33,742 bases of DNA from contig NZ_PQIA01000103.1 in assembly GCF_003385235.1 (NCBI RefSeq), forward strand, positions 1 to 33,742, read 5' to 3'. The position numbers and the translations under genes were made by a program. The number at the start of each line of letters is the position of its first letter. The first letter of the stretch is position 1. Positions 17,821 to 26,586 of this stretch are shown one piece after another. The notes under the pieces are model-generated. The model did no database searches, was not told the DNA's origin, and saw only the letters and a list, made by a program, of their open reading frames with translations. This DNA comes from Amycolatopsis circi (GTDB lineage Bacteria > Actinomycetota > Actinomycetes > Mycobacteriales > Pseudonocardiaceae).

Positions 17821-18606
17821 TCACTGCCGCTCGAAGGGCAGCTTCTCCCCCGCCTCCACCGCGAACGGCAGGTGGTTCCCCTCCGGCGGCAACGGGCACG
17901 TGGCGAAGTCCGTAAACGCGCACGGCAGGTTCACGGCCCGGTTGAAGTCCAGCGTCACCGTCCCGTCCGCGGCGGCTTCGGCGACCGGCAGGGAACGGTT
18001 CGCGGCGTAGGTAGTCACCCCGCTCGTCTGGTCGGTGAAAAGAATGCTGTACCCGCCGGTCTTGCCGTTGAACGCGGTCAGCGTGTGCTCGACGCCGTCG
18101 CGCTCGAAGACAACCCGGCCAGGCGCGGTGTAGACATGCGACAGTCCTTCCACGACCGCACCAACCGTCGTCGGGCGTGGTTCGTCGAAGGCTTCGAAGC
18201 GCCCGGTCAGGACCCAAGCCGGGTCGGGTTCGTACGCGGGTACGCCGTGGAAGCCTTGCAGCACAGGCGCTTTCGGGTCGTGCACGCGGATCAGGTAACC
18301 CGACCGGCGCGCGACCTCGATTTCTACCGAGCCAGCCGTCACCCGGGTGCCCGCGCCGCTGTTCACCAGCTCGAAACGGTGGACGTCAGTCAGCAAAGCG
18401 CCGTCATGCCGCAACTCCCCGCCCGCCGGGTCAACGTAGGCGGCTTCGTCGTCCTGCCACCATCGGCCGGGCAGGCCGGGGTACGTCCGGGGCGCGTTCT
18501 CGAGCCAGTCGAGCGACACCAGCGCCAGCCAGCCGTACGGGTCGGCCAGCGTCTTTTCCCGCTCCGCTTTCCAGTCCTGCCACGCCTGCGCGAACTCCAC
18601 GGCCAT
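17821..18606 (-). CDS. DUF1684 family protein
   Basis: This 261-residue protein belongs to the DUF1684 family, seen from WQDWKAEREKTLADPYGWLALVSLDWLE at the start (the typical R-x5-L-x3-GWL opening), GYLIRVHD and the C-terminal block DFNRAVNLPCAFTDFATCPLPPEGNHLPFAVEAGEK, which is nearly diagnostic (N-P-x-C-x5-Y/F-x-T-C-P-x-PP-x-N-x-L). The family has no established activity. The ATG at 18606 follows AAGGGATC; the open frame extends to 18675 but that part is Cys-rich and unlike the family. It is divergent from rnhA with about 90 bp between starts. Confidence 0.9.
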   Translation of the reverse strand: MAVEFAQAWQDWKAEREKTLADPYGWLALVSLDWLENAPRTYPGLPGRWWQDDEAAYVDPAGGELRHDGALLTDVHRFELVNSGAGTRVTAGSVEIEVARRSGYLIRVHDPKAPVLQGFHGVPAYEPDPAWVLTGRFEAFDEPRPTTVGAVVEGLSHVYTAPGRVVFERDGVEHTLTAFNGKTGGYSILFTDQTSGVTTYAANRSLPVAEAAADGTVTLDFNRAVNLPCAFTDFATCPLPPEGNHLPFAVEAGEKLPFERQ

Positions 18607-18697
18607 GTCCGGATCCCTTCGGTGAGTGTCCTCGGCACAACACCGTCCCCGGCATGGCATTCCGGCTCCCACCACGTGAGAACGGTAGGGTCGCCGG

Positions 18698-19177
18698 GTG
18701 GCGGAGCAGACGGAACAAGCCGTGGAGATCTACACCGACGGCGCGTGCAGCGGCAACCCCGGACCCGGCGGCTGGGGCGCGCTGCTGCGCTACGGCAAGC
18801 ACGAGCGCGAGCTGTACGGTGCCGAGGACACCGTCACCACCAACAACCGCATGGAGCTGATGGCTCCGATCCGCGCGCTGGAAAGCCTCACCCGCGAGTC
18901 CGTGGTGCGGGTCTACACCGACAGCACGTACGTCCGCAACGGCATCCTCCAGTGGATGCCGCGCTGGAAGAAGAACGGCTGGCAGACGCAGGCGAAGCAG
19001 CCGGTCAAGAACGCCGACCTCTGGCAGCGCCTCGACGCCGCCTGCGGGCGGCACGAGGTCGAGTGGCTGTGGGTCAAGGGTCACGCCGGGCTTCCGGAGA
19101 ACGAGCGCGCGGACAAGCTCGCGGTCAAGGGATCGCAGGAAGCCGCGGCTGCCGGGGTGCGCCGCGCCCGCGGCTGA
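18698..19177 (+). CDS. rnhA: Ribonuclease HI
   Basis: This 159-residue enzyme cuts the RNA strand of RNA:DNA hybrids, removing primers and R-loops in the cytoplasm. All catalytic elements are present: YTDGACSGNPGPGGWG (first Asp), NNRMELMA (Glu), YTDSTYV (Asp), the WVKGHAG loop and ENERADKLA (last Asp). A Trp/Lys-rich handle, PRWKKNGWQTQAKQPVKN, sits between. The GTG start at 18698 gives the usual length. It serves as the intact reference for the degenerate paralogue at 11721. Confidence 0.97.
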   Translation: MAEQTEQAVEIYTDGACSGNPGPGGWGALLRYGKHERELYGAEDTVTTNNRMELMAPIRALESLTRESVVRVYTDSTYVRNGILQWMPRWKKNGWQTQAKQPVKNADLWQRLDAACGRHEVEWLWVKGHAGLPENERADKLAVKGSQEAAAAGVRRARG

Positions 19178-19180
19178 GCC

Positions 19181-19597
19181 GTGCGGATCAACTCCCGAGC
19201 TTGGCCTTACCGGTTCGACGAGGTTCCGTGGACCGAGATCGCCGCTCGGTTTCACAAGACGGCGGCGGCGCATCCGGAGTTCCGCCACCTCGCGGACATC
19301 GTCGACAGCGTTCTGGCCTGCGAAGGCGAGCACCGGCTGGCGGGACTCACCTCGATGCACGATCTGGTCGTCGCGGCCCGCCCGGTTCCGGATGAGCCGC
19401 CCATCGCGGTCGTGGTCGTCCGGTCGCCTTTGTCGGGCCAGGTGGGCGCGGGCGGGGTGTATATCGAGCATCAGTCCGCGACCGGCTACGACGATCGGAT
19501 TTTCCGGCCCAGCGCAGAGGCGGTACCGCTGTTCTGGCGGTTCATGATCGAGAAGTTCGGCGTAGCGCCCGTCCACCGACAAAGAAATTCGTCTTGA
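19181..19597 (+). CDS. Hypothetical protein following rnhA
   Basis: This 138-residue predicted soluble protein starts at GTG, three bases after the rnhA stop. I do not recognise the family. The sequence has normal actinobacterial codon use, an amphipathic helix near the start (WTEIAARFHKTAAAHPEF), two strands (DLVVAARPV, IAVVVVRSPL) and an Arg/Phe-rich end (PLFWRFMIEKFGVAP). No metal, nucleotide-binding or membrane features are visible. Translation is probably coupled to rnhA because no separate ribosome site is obvious. Confidence 0.7.
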   Translation: MRINSRAWPYRFDEVPWTEIAARFHKTAAAHPEFRHLADIVDSVLACEGEHRLAGLTSMHDLVVAARPVPDEPPIAVVVVRSPLSGQVGAGGVYIEHQSATGYDDRIFRPSAEAVPLFWRFMIEKFGVAPVHRQRNSS

Positions 19598-19653
19598 CAA
19601 GAAGAATCTTCGGAAGGCAAGCTCGGCAGCACCAACCGCCGAGAGGACAAGCC

Positions 19654-20007
19654 ATGCCGAAGTTCACGACCGTCGCCGAGTACGTCGCCGCGCAACCCGA
19701 AGCGCTCCGAGAGGTCTACGCCGCCCTCCTGCCTGTGCTCGACGACGCGATGCCTGACCCGGCCGTCCTCTACCACGGCGCTCCCACCTGGAAAGCAGGC
19801 AAAAACCCGGTCTGCCTCGCGAAGGCGTACAGCTCGTACGTGACGCTCGCGTTCTGGCGCGGTCAACTGATCACCGGCGGCGACCTCGAACCGGGTGCCC
19901 GCGAGATGGCGCACGTGAAGCTGCGCAGCGCCGAGGACGTCGACGCCAAGCAGATCGCCGCCTGGGTGCAGCAGGCTCTCGCACTGGAGACAGAATCAGC
20001 GGCGTGA
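19654..20007 (+). CDS. DUF1801 domain protein
   Basis: This 117-residue cytoplasmic protein shows the DUF1801/YdhG-like pattern: TVAEYVAAQPEALREVYAALLPVLDDAMPD, then the ApTWk-type core YHGAPTWKAGKNPVCLAKAYSSYV and LAFWRGQ, ending in the helix KLRSAEDVDAKQIAAWVQQAL. The family has an SCP2/iron-chaperone-like fold; its function is not settled. The ATG at 19654 follows GAGAGGAC. Its stop overlaps the GTG of the YchJ-like gene (GTGA), so the two form an operon. Confidence 0.88.
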   Translation: MPKFTTVAEYVAAQPEALREVYAALLPVLDDAMPDPAVLYHGAPTWKAGKNPVCLAKAYSSYVTLAFWRGQLITGGDLEPGAREMAHVKLRSAEDVDAKQIAAWVQQALALETESAA

Positions 20008-20378
20008 CCAACCCCTGCCCCTGCGGGCTGCCCGAGCCCTACGCCGACTGCTGCGGCCGGTTCCACCGCGGCGACCAGCAAGCCCCGACTGCCGAGCGGC
20101 TGATGCGGTCGCGGTACTGCGCGTTCGCCGTCGGGGAACCGGATTACCTGCTCGACACCTGGCATCCGGACACCCGGCCGAAGCGGCTGCGGCTCGACCC
20201 GGCGCAGGAATGGACCCGGCTGGAGATCCTCGGCCGGACCGGCGGCTCGCTGCTGCAGAACGAAGGCACCGTCGAGTTCCGCGCGCACTACCGCTACCAG
20301 GGCCACGACGAATCCCAGCACGAGAACAGCCGGTTCGTCCGCGAGGGCGGGCGCTGGTACTACGTCGACGCGCTCTGA
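20004..20378 (+). CDS. YchJ family (UPF0225) SEC-C motif protein
   Basis: This 124-residue protein starts with the zinc-binding SEC-C motif CPCGLPEPYADCCGRFH (Cys5, Cys7, Cys16, Cys17/His21 region), followed by TAERLMRSRYCAFAVGEPDYLLDTWHP, the hallmark of YchJ proteins, and an NTF2-like barrel with GTVEFRAHYR and SRFVREGGRWYYVDA. It is a small cytoplasmic protein without an established role. GTG 20004 overlaps the previous stop by four bases. A small CCCGGA/TCCGGG hairpin (20422-20436) follows and may end the operon. Confidence 0.93.
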   Translation: MTNPCPCGLPEPYADCCGRFHRGDQQAPTAERLMRSRYCAFAVGEPDYLLDTWHPDTRPKRLRLDPAQEWTRLEILGRTGGSLLQNEGTVEFRAHYRYQGHDESQHENSRFVREGGRWYYVDAL

Positions 20379-20457
20379 ACCCAGGCGAAAATCGGGCGAA
20401 AAGACCCCGTCGAGGTCTGTTCCCGGACGCTCCGGGCGGCTACCATCACCGGCAATC

Positions 20458-20476
20458 GTTAAGGAGCTTTACTAAC
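20458..20476. promoter_or_regulatory. Candidate operator upstream of csxA
   Basis: GTTAAGGAGCTTTACTAAC is an imperfect 19-bp inverted repeat (arms GTTA/TAAC) centred 45 bp before the csxA start, in an otherwise GC-rich gap. Its complement GTTAGTAAAGCTCCTTAAC looks like the boxes bound by ROK-family repressors of chitosanase genes (CsnR type), as far as I recall that consensus. Regulation by chitosan breakdown products would fit (inference). Confidence 0.4.
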
Positions 20477-20511
20477 AATCGCCGCCGCCAGGAGTTCGAG
20501 GAGGACCGCTC

Positions 20512-23172
20512 GTGACCCCACGCCGGCCAAGAATGCCCGGACGGCTGTTGGCAGTCGCCGCCCTGACCGCCGCGTTGATCCCCGGCGTCGCCGGGGCCGC
20601 TTCGGCCGGGCCGGAGCCCGGCCAGGCCGCGATTCCCGGTTATCTCATCCAGTCCTCGGCCAAGGTGTCCGACGACGCCTCGGTGTCGAAGCCCGGCTTC
20701 GACGCGAAGGGCTGGTACCCGGTCGGCTCGCAGTCGACGGTCTACGCCGGACTGCTCGCCAACGGCCGCTACTCCGACCCGTTCTACTCCACGAACATGA
20801 AGAACGTGCCCGCCGCGGACTTCAAGGTCCCGTGGTGGTACCGCTCCGACATCAAGGTCGCCGACCCGTCGCAGCGCACCTACCTCGACATCAGCGGCGT
20901 GCTGTCCAAGGCCGACATCTGGGTCAACGGCACTCGCGTCGCGACCAAGGACGAGATCAACGGCGCCTACACCCGGCACGACCTCGACGTGACCAAGCAG
21001 GTGCACGAGGGCGTCAACAGCGTCGCGTTCAAGGTCTACCCGAACGACCCGAACAACGACCTGTCGATGGGCTGGATCGACTGGGCGCAGACGCCGCCGG
21101 ACCAGAACATGGGTCTCGCGCGCGAGGTCGTCGTCCGGCACAGCGGCCCGGTCGCGCTCCGCGGCGCACACGTCGTCACCAAGCTGAACGTGCCCGCGCT
21201 CGACCACGCCGACCTCACGGTGAAGGCCGATGTCCGCAACGACTCCGACGCGGCGGTCCGCGCCACGGTGTCCGGCACCGTCGCGGGCAAACCGGTGAGC
21301 CAGGACGTTTCTCTTGCCGCGCACGAGAAGAAGACGGTCTCGTTCCCGGTGATCGGCGTCGACAAGCCGCAGGTGTGGTGGCCCGCCGGAATGGGCGGAC
21401 AGCCGATGCAGCAGCTGGACCTGACCGCGACCGTCGGCGGGACGACGTCCGACGCGAGCCGCTCCAGCTTCGGCATCCGCGACGTCAAGGCTCCGCTGAA
21501 CTCCAGCGGCGGGCGGCAGTACGTCGTCAACGGCAAGCCGCTGATGATCAAGGGCGGCGGCTGGTCCCCCGACCTGCTGCTGCGCTGGGACGCGGGCCGG
21601 GCGGCGGACAAACTCGCCTACGTCAAGAACCTCGGCCTCAACACGGTGCGCCTCGAAGGCCACATCGAGCCGGACGCGTTCTTCGACCTCGCGGACCGGA
21701 TGGGCGTGCTGACCATGCCCGGCTGGGAATGCTGCGACAAGTGGGAAGGCCAGGTCAACGGCGACGAGAAGGGCGAGCCGTGGACCGAGGCGGACTACCC
21801 GGTCGCCAAGGCGTCGATGACCGCCGAGGCCGAGCGGCTGCGCGACCACCCGAGCGTGCTGTCGTTCCACATCGGCAGCGACTTCGCCCCCGACGCGCGG
21901 ATCGAAAAGGGCTACCTCGACGCGCTGTCCGCGGCGGACTGGCCCGCGGCGGTGATCTCCGCGGCTTCGGCCAAGGCTTCGCCGAAGCTCGGCCCGTCCG
22001 GGATGAAGATGAACGGCCCGTACGACTACGTCCCGCCGAACTACTGGTACGACAAGGCGCACAAGGACGCGGGCGGCGCGTGGAACTTCAACTCCGAGAC
22101 CAGCGCCGGGCCGGACATCCCGACGATGGACACGCTCAAGCGGATGATGACGCCCGCCGAGCTGGAAACGCTCTGGAAGAACCCGGCCGCGCCGCAGTAC
22201 CACCGCTCCGAGTCGGAGACCTTCGCCAATCTGAAGATCTTCGGCGACGCGCTGGCCGGCCGCTACGGCAAGCCGACGAGCCTGGACGACTTCGTCCGCA
22301 AGGCGCAGCTGGCGCAGTACGAGAACGTCCGCGCGGAGTTCGAATCGCACTCCCGCAACTTCACCGACTCCAAGGACCCGTCGACCGGGCTCATCTACTG
22401 GATGCTCAACAGCGGCTGGACGTCGCTGCACTGGCAGCTGTTCGACGCCTATCTGGACCAGAACGGCTCCTACTTCGGCGCCAAGAAGGCGAACGAGCCG
22501 CTGCACATCCAGTACTCGTACGACACCAAGTCGGCTGAAGTGGTCAACTCCACCACGAAGAAGGCGTCCGGCCTCACCGCCACCGTCGAGCTGTTCAACA
22601 CCGACGGCACGAAGAAGTTCTCCAAGACCAAGAAGGACTTCTCGGTCAACGGCGGCGGCGCGCACGCGAAGGCGCTCGACATCGGTTCGGTCAGCGGGCT
22701 TTCGTCGACCTACCTGGCGAAGCTGGTGCTCACCGATTCGGCGGGCAAGGAGGTCAGCCGGAACGTGTACTGGCTGTCCACCAAGGACGACAAGCTCAAC
22801 TGGAGCAAGTCGGACTGGTACTACACGCCGACGTCGTCGTACGCCGACTTGTCCGGGCTGTCGAAGCTGGGCGCGGCGAAGGTGGCCACCACGGCGACCT
22901 CGGCACCGGGTCCGGACGGCACCACCGTCACCACGGTGAAGCTCACCAACACCTCGTCGGGCAAGACGCCGGCGTTCATGGTGGACACGCACCTGGTGGA
23001 CAGTGCGGGCACGCCGGTGCTTCCGGTCAGCTGGTCGGACAACCAGGTCAGCCTGTGGCCAGGCGAATCGGTGACGGTCACCGCCACCTACCGCACAGCC
23101 GACCTGCACGGCTCCGCGCCTTCGGTGCGGGTCGCGGGCTGGAACACCGGCACGCAGACCGTTCGAAGCTGA
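20512..23172 (+). CDS. csxA: Exo-beta-D-glucosaminidase (GH2, CsxA type)
   Basis: This 886-residue secreted glycoside hydrolase releases glucosamine from the non-reducing end of chitosan. It has an Arg-rich signal peptide with likely cleavage after ASA near residue 32, a GH2 sugar-binding domain (WWYRSDIKV, DISGVLSKADIWVNG), Ig-like domain, and a TIM barrel starting near GGGWSPDLLLRWD. Asp457 (HIGSDFAPD) and Glu529 (NSETSAGPD) are exactly 72 residues apart, matching Asp469 and Glu541 of Amycolatopsis orientalis CsxA, where Glu541 is the nucleophile. That enzyme carries a C-terminal CBM35; here the protein ends after the beta-sandwich domains, so the module is missing. GTG 20512 follows GAGGAGG. 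A possible ROK-type operator lies upstream and a family A palindrome downstream. Confidence 0.95.
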   Translation: MTPRRPRMPGRLLAVAALTAALIPGVAGAASAGPEPGQAAIPGYLIQSSAKVSDDASVSKPGFDAKGWYPVGSQSTVYAGLLANGRYSDPFYSTNMKNVPAADFKVPWWYRSDIKVADPSQRTYLDISGVLSKADIWVNGTRVATKDEINGAYTRHDLDVTKQVHEGVNSVAFKVYPNDPNNDLSMGWIDWAQTPPDQNMGLAREVVVRHSGPVALRGAHVVTKLNVPALDHADLTVKADVRNDSDAAVRATVSGTVAGKPVSQDVSLAAHEKKTVSFPVIGVDKPQVWWPAGMGGQPMQQLDLTATVGGTTSDASRSSFGIRDVKAPLNSSGGRQYVVNGKPLMIKGGGWSPDLLLRWDAGRAADKLAYVKNLGLNTVRLEGHIEPDAFFDLADRMGVLTMPGWECCDKWEGQVNGDEKGEPWTEADYPVAKASMTAEAERLRDHPSVLSFHIGSDFAPDARIEKGYLDALSAADWPAAVISAASAKASPKLGPSGMKMNGPYDYVPPNYWYDKAHKDAGGAWNFNSETSAGPDIPTMDTLKRMMTPAELETLWKNPAAPQYHRSESETFANLKIFGDALAGRYGKPTSLDDFVRKAQLAQYENVRAEFESHSRNFTDSKDPSTGLIYWMLNSGWTSLHWQLFDAYLDQNGSYFGAKKANEPLHIQYSYDTKSAEVVNSTTKKASGLTATVELFNTDGTKKFSKTKKDFSVNGGGAHAKALDIGSVSGLSSTYLAKLVLTDSAGKEVSRNVYWLSTKDDKLNWSKSDWYYTPTSSYADLSGLSKLGAAKVATTATSAPGPDGTTVTTVKLTNTSSGKTPAFMVDTHLVDSAGTPVLPVSWSDNQVSLWPGESVTVTATYRTADLHGSAPSVRVAGWNTGTQTVRS

Positions 23173-23175
23173 GAC

Positions 23176-23219
23176 TCGTGAGTGGCAATGCCGGTTAGAA
23201 CCGGCATTGCCACTCACGA
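23176..23219. terminator. Palindromic repeat family A, copy 2 (bidirectional terminator)
   Basis: A perfect 21-bp inverted repeat: TCGTGAGTGGCAATGCCGGT... (23176-23196) and its complement (23199-23219) with the loop AG. It lies between the convergent csxA and carboxylesterase genes; the esterase stop codon (TGA, 23214-23216) is inside the right arm. Confidence 0.8.
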
Positions 23220-24626
23220 CTCCCACAACCTCCGCTGCTCCGCATCCGGATCCGACACCGTCTCGCTGACGTCATCGAACACCCGCGTCACCCGGCCCTC
23301 CGGCTCGTAGGCCGCCCACCCCGGATCACCAGTCGCCACGAACCGGACCCACGTTTCGAACATCTCCTTCGCCATCGCCCGCAGCCGTTCCGGATCGGGG
23401 CGGGCGATGGCGAACAGGAAGCGCCAGTTGGGGTTGCGGACGTCGTCGAACACGAACGGCAGGTCCACCCCGTGCGCCGCGCCGAGGCCCCGCCCGCGCG
23501 GCGCGATCCGCCAGTCCAGCCGGTACATCCACGCCGTGCCGCCCGCCGCGTGCTGGGTTTCCGCGAGCCGGATCGCCGGCAGCCACCAGTCCCCCGCCGT
23601 GCGGACGCGGTTCACCAGCTGGTCTTCCGGCCAGTCCGGCAGCAGCTCCCGGTACGCCTCGGTCATCCGGGCGATGTCGTCCGGTTCGAGCATCGTCGAG
23701 CCGGTGCCGAGCAGTTTCGCGCCGCCGGTTTGCAGCCAGGAGAACAGGTCCTGCTCGTCGGCCGTGGTTCCGGTGAGGATCCGGACCTCTCGCGCCGCGC
23801 CGTCCGCGACCGCTTCGCCGGGCCGTCGCGGCAGGAGATCCCCGTCGACGACCACGCGGTACGACACGAGCGTGCCGAGCTGAGCCGTCACTCGTTGCTG
23901 CGCCGTCAAAATCTCCGTGACCGGCAGTGTGGCGAAATCTGCGTTCCCTAGCTCAGCCAGCACCGCCTCGCCGACAGCTTCCGCCTCAGCCGGGGTGTGC
24001 ACGACGGAACCAACGCCGGTGCCGCTCTGCACGATCGCCTGGTGGAACAGCCCTCGCGCGGAGGGAACCGCCAGCAATGTCCCCACGGTGCGGCCGCCAT
24101 TGGACTGCCCGGCGAGCGTGACGCGGCGCGGGTCGCCGCCGAACGCGGCCACGTTGTCGCGGACCCATTCCAGCGCCAGAACCTGGTCGTGCAGCGAGAG
24201 ATTCCCGTCCGAAATCCCCGGCAGGCGAAGCATGCCGAGCACCCCGAGCCGGTACGCGACGGTCACGACGACCACGCCGCGGCGGGCGTACGCGGACGCG
24301 TCGAACTGATGCGGCGCGCCCATCACACCGCCGCCACCGTGGATCCACACCAGCACTGGGTACGAGCCAGGCGCTTCGGGCGCGTAGACGTTGACGTACA
24401 GGCAGTCCTCGTCGCCGACGAAGCGTTTCCCGGTCACATCGGGCTGCGGCGCTTTGGCCGCGAACTCCGTCGCGTCGCGCACCCCGGTCCAGGACGCCAC
24501 CGGCACCGGCGGCCGAAACCGCAGCTCCCCCACCGGCGGCTCCGCGAACGGCACCCCCAGGAACAGCCCGGCTCCGTCCCGCACCTCGCCGCGGACGGCA
24601 CCGGCCCGCGTCTCCACCGTCGTCAC
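23214..24626 (-). CDS. Type B carboxylesterase family protein
   Basis: This 470-residue alpha/beta hydrolase belongs to the carboxylesterase/para-nitrobenzyl esterase family. It starts with VETRAGAVRGEV ... FLGVPFAEPPVGELRFRPP, has EDCLYVNVYAP, the oxyanion-hole motif WIHGGGGVMG, and the nucleophile elbow AGQSNGG, a variant of the usual GESAGG. AAHGVDLPFVFDD supplies the catalytic His. Such enzymes hydrolyse simple esters or ester drugs; no signal peptide is seen, so it is cytoplasmic. GTG 24626 fits the family N-terminus; the frame remains open to 26495, but that part is antisense to the antiporter. Starts of this gene and the antiporter are 60 bp apart, back to back. Confidence 0.92.
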   Translation of the reverse strand: MTTVETRAGAVRGEVRDGAGLFLGVPFAEPPVGELRFRPPVPVASWTGVRDATEFAAKAPQPDVTGKRFVGDEDCLYVNVYAPEAPGSYPVLVWIHGGGGVMGAPHQFDASAYARRGVVVVTVAYRLGVLGMLRLPGISDGNLSLHDQVLALEWVRDNVAAFGGDPRRVTLAGQSNGGRTVGTLLAVPSARGLFHQAIVQSGTGVGSVVHTPAEAEAVGEAVLAELGNADFATLPVTEILTAQQRVTAQLGTLVSYRVVVDGDLLPRRPGEAVADGAAREVRILTGTTADEQDLFSWLQTGGAKLLGTGSTMLEPDDIARMTEAYRELLPDWPEDQLVNRVRTAGDWWLPAIRLAETQHAAGGTAWMYRLDWRIAPRGRGLGAAHGVDLPFVFDDVRNPNWRFLFAIARPDPERLRAMAKEMFETWVRFVATGDPGWAAYEPEGRVTRVFDDVSETVSDPDAEQRRLWES

Positions 24627-24686
24627 GACCGGCAGCCTAACGCTGGCCCCCGCGCGTGCTCCGGAGCCGCGGGCGATGATTACGCG

Positions 24687-26564
24687 GTGGAAATCGCAGC
24701 GGAATTGGTGGCGCTGGTCCTGACGGTCCTCCTGGTGACCGTCGTCGCGCGCCGGATGGACTGGTCGGCGCCGCTGTGCCTGGTCGCGGTCGGCGTCGGG
24801 GTGTCGTTCATCCCGGGGGTGCCGCAGTACGAACTGGACCCGGAGATCGTCCTCATCGGACTGCTGCCGCCGCTGCTGTACTCGGCGTCGATCCAGACGT
24901 CGCTCATCGCGTTCCGCAAGCTGCGCGGGCCGATCGCGCTGCTGTCGGTCGGGCTGGTGGTGTTCACCGCGTTCGGCGTCGGGCTCGTCGCTTGGCTGGT
25001 CGTGCCGGGATTGCCGCTGGCCGCCGGGATCGCGCTCGGCGCGGTCGTCGCGCCTCCGGACGCGGTGGCGGCGAGCGTGGTCGCGCGACGCGTCGGGATG
25101 CCGCGCAAGCTCGTCCGGCTGCTGGAGGGCGAAAGCCTCTTCAACGACGCCGCCGCGCTGGTCGCGCTGCGGACCGCGATCGCGGCGATCGCCGGCGCGG
25201 TCAGCCTCTGGCAGGTCGGTCTCGACTTCCTGCTCGCGGCCGTCGGCGGGATCGTCGTGGGCTTCATCGTCGGGCTGATCGTGACGTACGTGCGCGCGAA
25301 GCTGGAAGACACGATCACCGACACCGCGCTGTCGTTCGCGGTGCCCTTCGCGGCGTACCTGCTCGCTGAAGCGGTGCACGGATCCGGCGTGCTGGCGGTG
25401 GTCGTCACTGGCCTCATCCAGGGACACCAGACGCCGCGGATCCAGTCCGGGCCGTCGCGGCTGGCGAGCAGGCTGAACTGGGAAACCGTCCAGTTCCTGC
25501 TGGAGAACATGGTCTTCCTGCTGATCGGCCTGCAGGTGCGGGGCATCCTGCACGAGGTCGGCAAGAGCGGGCTGTCGCTGTGGCAGCTCGTCGGGATCTG
25601 CGCCGCGGTGCTCGCCGCGACCATCCTCACGCGGATGCTGTGGATGGTCGGGATCGGCGTCGTGAAACGCCTCCTGAAAACCCTGGGCCTGGAACGCGGC
25701 AAGGTGTGGCCCTGGCGCTATTCGGCGGTGATCGCGTGGGCCGGGATGCGCGGCGTGGTCACGCTCGCCGCGGCGTTCGTGCTGCCCGCGGACACCCCGC
25801 AGCGCGCGGTGCTCGTGCTGGCCGCGGTCGTGGTGGTGGCCGGGACGCTCGTGGTGCAGGGCATGACGCTGCCGCCACTGATCCGGCGGCTGCGGCTGCC
25901 GCGTCCGGACCCGGCGGAGGACGCGCTGCAGGAAGCCGCCGTGCTGCACGACATGACCCGGGCCGCGCTGACGAAACTCGAGGAGCTGCGCCGTCCGGAA
26001 GACCCGCCGGAGGTGATCGAGCGGCTGCGCGACCGGTTGCAGGGCCGGTCCGATGCCGCGTGGGAACAGCTCGGACGGCAGAGCACGCTCGCCGAAACGC
26101 CGAGCGACGCCTACCGTCGGCTTCGCGTCCAACTGCTCGAAGCCGAACGCGAAGTGTTCCTGAAGGCGCGCGACGGAGGCACCGCGGACGACGCCGTGCT
26201 GCGCCGCGTGCTGGCGCGGCTCGACATCGAAGAATCCATGCTCGACCGCGACGAGGAGGAACCCCCGGTGGCCGAACGCGAACTCAGCACCCCCGCCGCC
26301 ACGGCCGGGTCGTGCAAGCACCTCAGCCACGACTGGCCGGAGCAGGAACCCAGCACCCGCGACTCGTGCGCCGAATGCCTCGAAGCCGGGATGACGTGGG
26401 TCCACCTGCGGATGTGCCTCAAGTGCGGGCACGTCGCCTGCTGCGATTCGTCGCCGGGCAAGCACGCCTCGCAGCACTTCCACGAAAGCCTGCACCCGGT
26501 GATGCGCAGCTTCGAGCCGGGCGAGACGTGGCGCTGGTGCTTCGTGGACAAACAGCTCGGCTGA
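24687..26564 (+). CDS. CPA1 Na+/H+ antiporter with C-terminal UBP-type zinc finger
   Basis: This 625-residue protein has about 12 membrane helices (1-410) with CPA1 motifs: LLPPLLYSASIQTS, ALGAVVAPPDAVAA, LLEGESLFNDAAALVAL (ion-binding Asp in FND) and WAGMRGVVTLAAAFVLP. It exchanges Na+ or K+ for H+. A helical cytoplasmic tail (about 420-535) follows, then residues 543-625 form a UBP zinc finger: CKHL ... CAEC ... MCLKCGHVACCDSSPGKHASQHFHESLHPVM ... WRWCFVDKQL. In eukaryotes this finger binds the ubiquitin tail; bacterial copies on antiporters are known but their ligand is not. GTG 24687 gives the correct first helix. It is probably followed in one unit by the phosphatase at 26587. Confidence 0.94.
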   Translation: MEIAAELVALVLTVLLVTVVARRMDWSAPLCLVAVGVGVSFIPGVPQYELDPEIVLIGLLPPLLYSASIQTSLIAFRKLRGPIALLSVGLVVFTAFGVGLVAWLVVPGLPLAAGIALGAVVAPPDAVAASVVARRVGMPRKLVRLLEGESLFNDAAALVALRTAIAAIAGAVSLWQVGLDFLLAAVGGIVVGFIVGLIVTYVRAKLEDTITDTALSFAVPFAAYLLAEAVHGSGVLAVVVTGLIQGHQTPRIQSGPSRLASRLNWETVQFLLENMVFLLIGLQVRGILHEVGKSGLSLWQLVGICAAVLAATILTRMLWMVGIGVVKRLLKTLGLERGKVWPWRYSAVIAWAGMRGVVTLAAAFVLPADTPQRAVLVLAAVVVVAGTLVVQGMTLPPLIRRLRLPRPDPAEDALQEAAVLHDMTRAALTKLEELRRPEDPPEVIERLRDRLQGRSDAAWEQLGRQSTLAETPSDAYRRLRVQLLEAEREVFLKARDGGTADDAVLRRVLARLDIEESMLDRDEEEPPVAERELSTPAATAGSCKHLSHDWPEQEPSTRDSCAECLEAGMTWVHLRMCLKCGHVACCDSSPGKHASQHFHESLHPVMRSFEPGETWRWCFVDKQLG

Positions 26565-26586
26565 ACCGACCGGTTAGGGTCGGGGC

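Noticed and set aside
20446..23226. Minus-strand open frame covering csxA
   Set aside because: Antisense shadow of a gene with conserved catalytic residues; low-complexity composition and no start or ribosome site of note.
23214..26495. Esterase frame extended through the antiporter
   Set aside because: The part above 24626 is antisense to the antiporter and lacks family sequence; the esterase N-terminus is clear at 24626.
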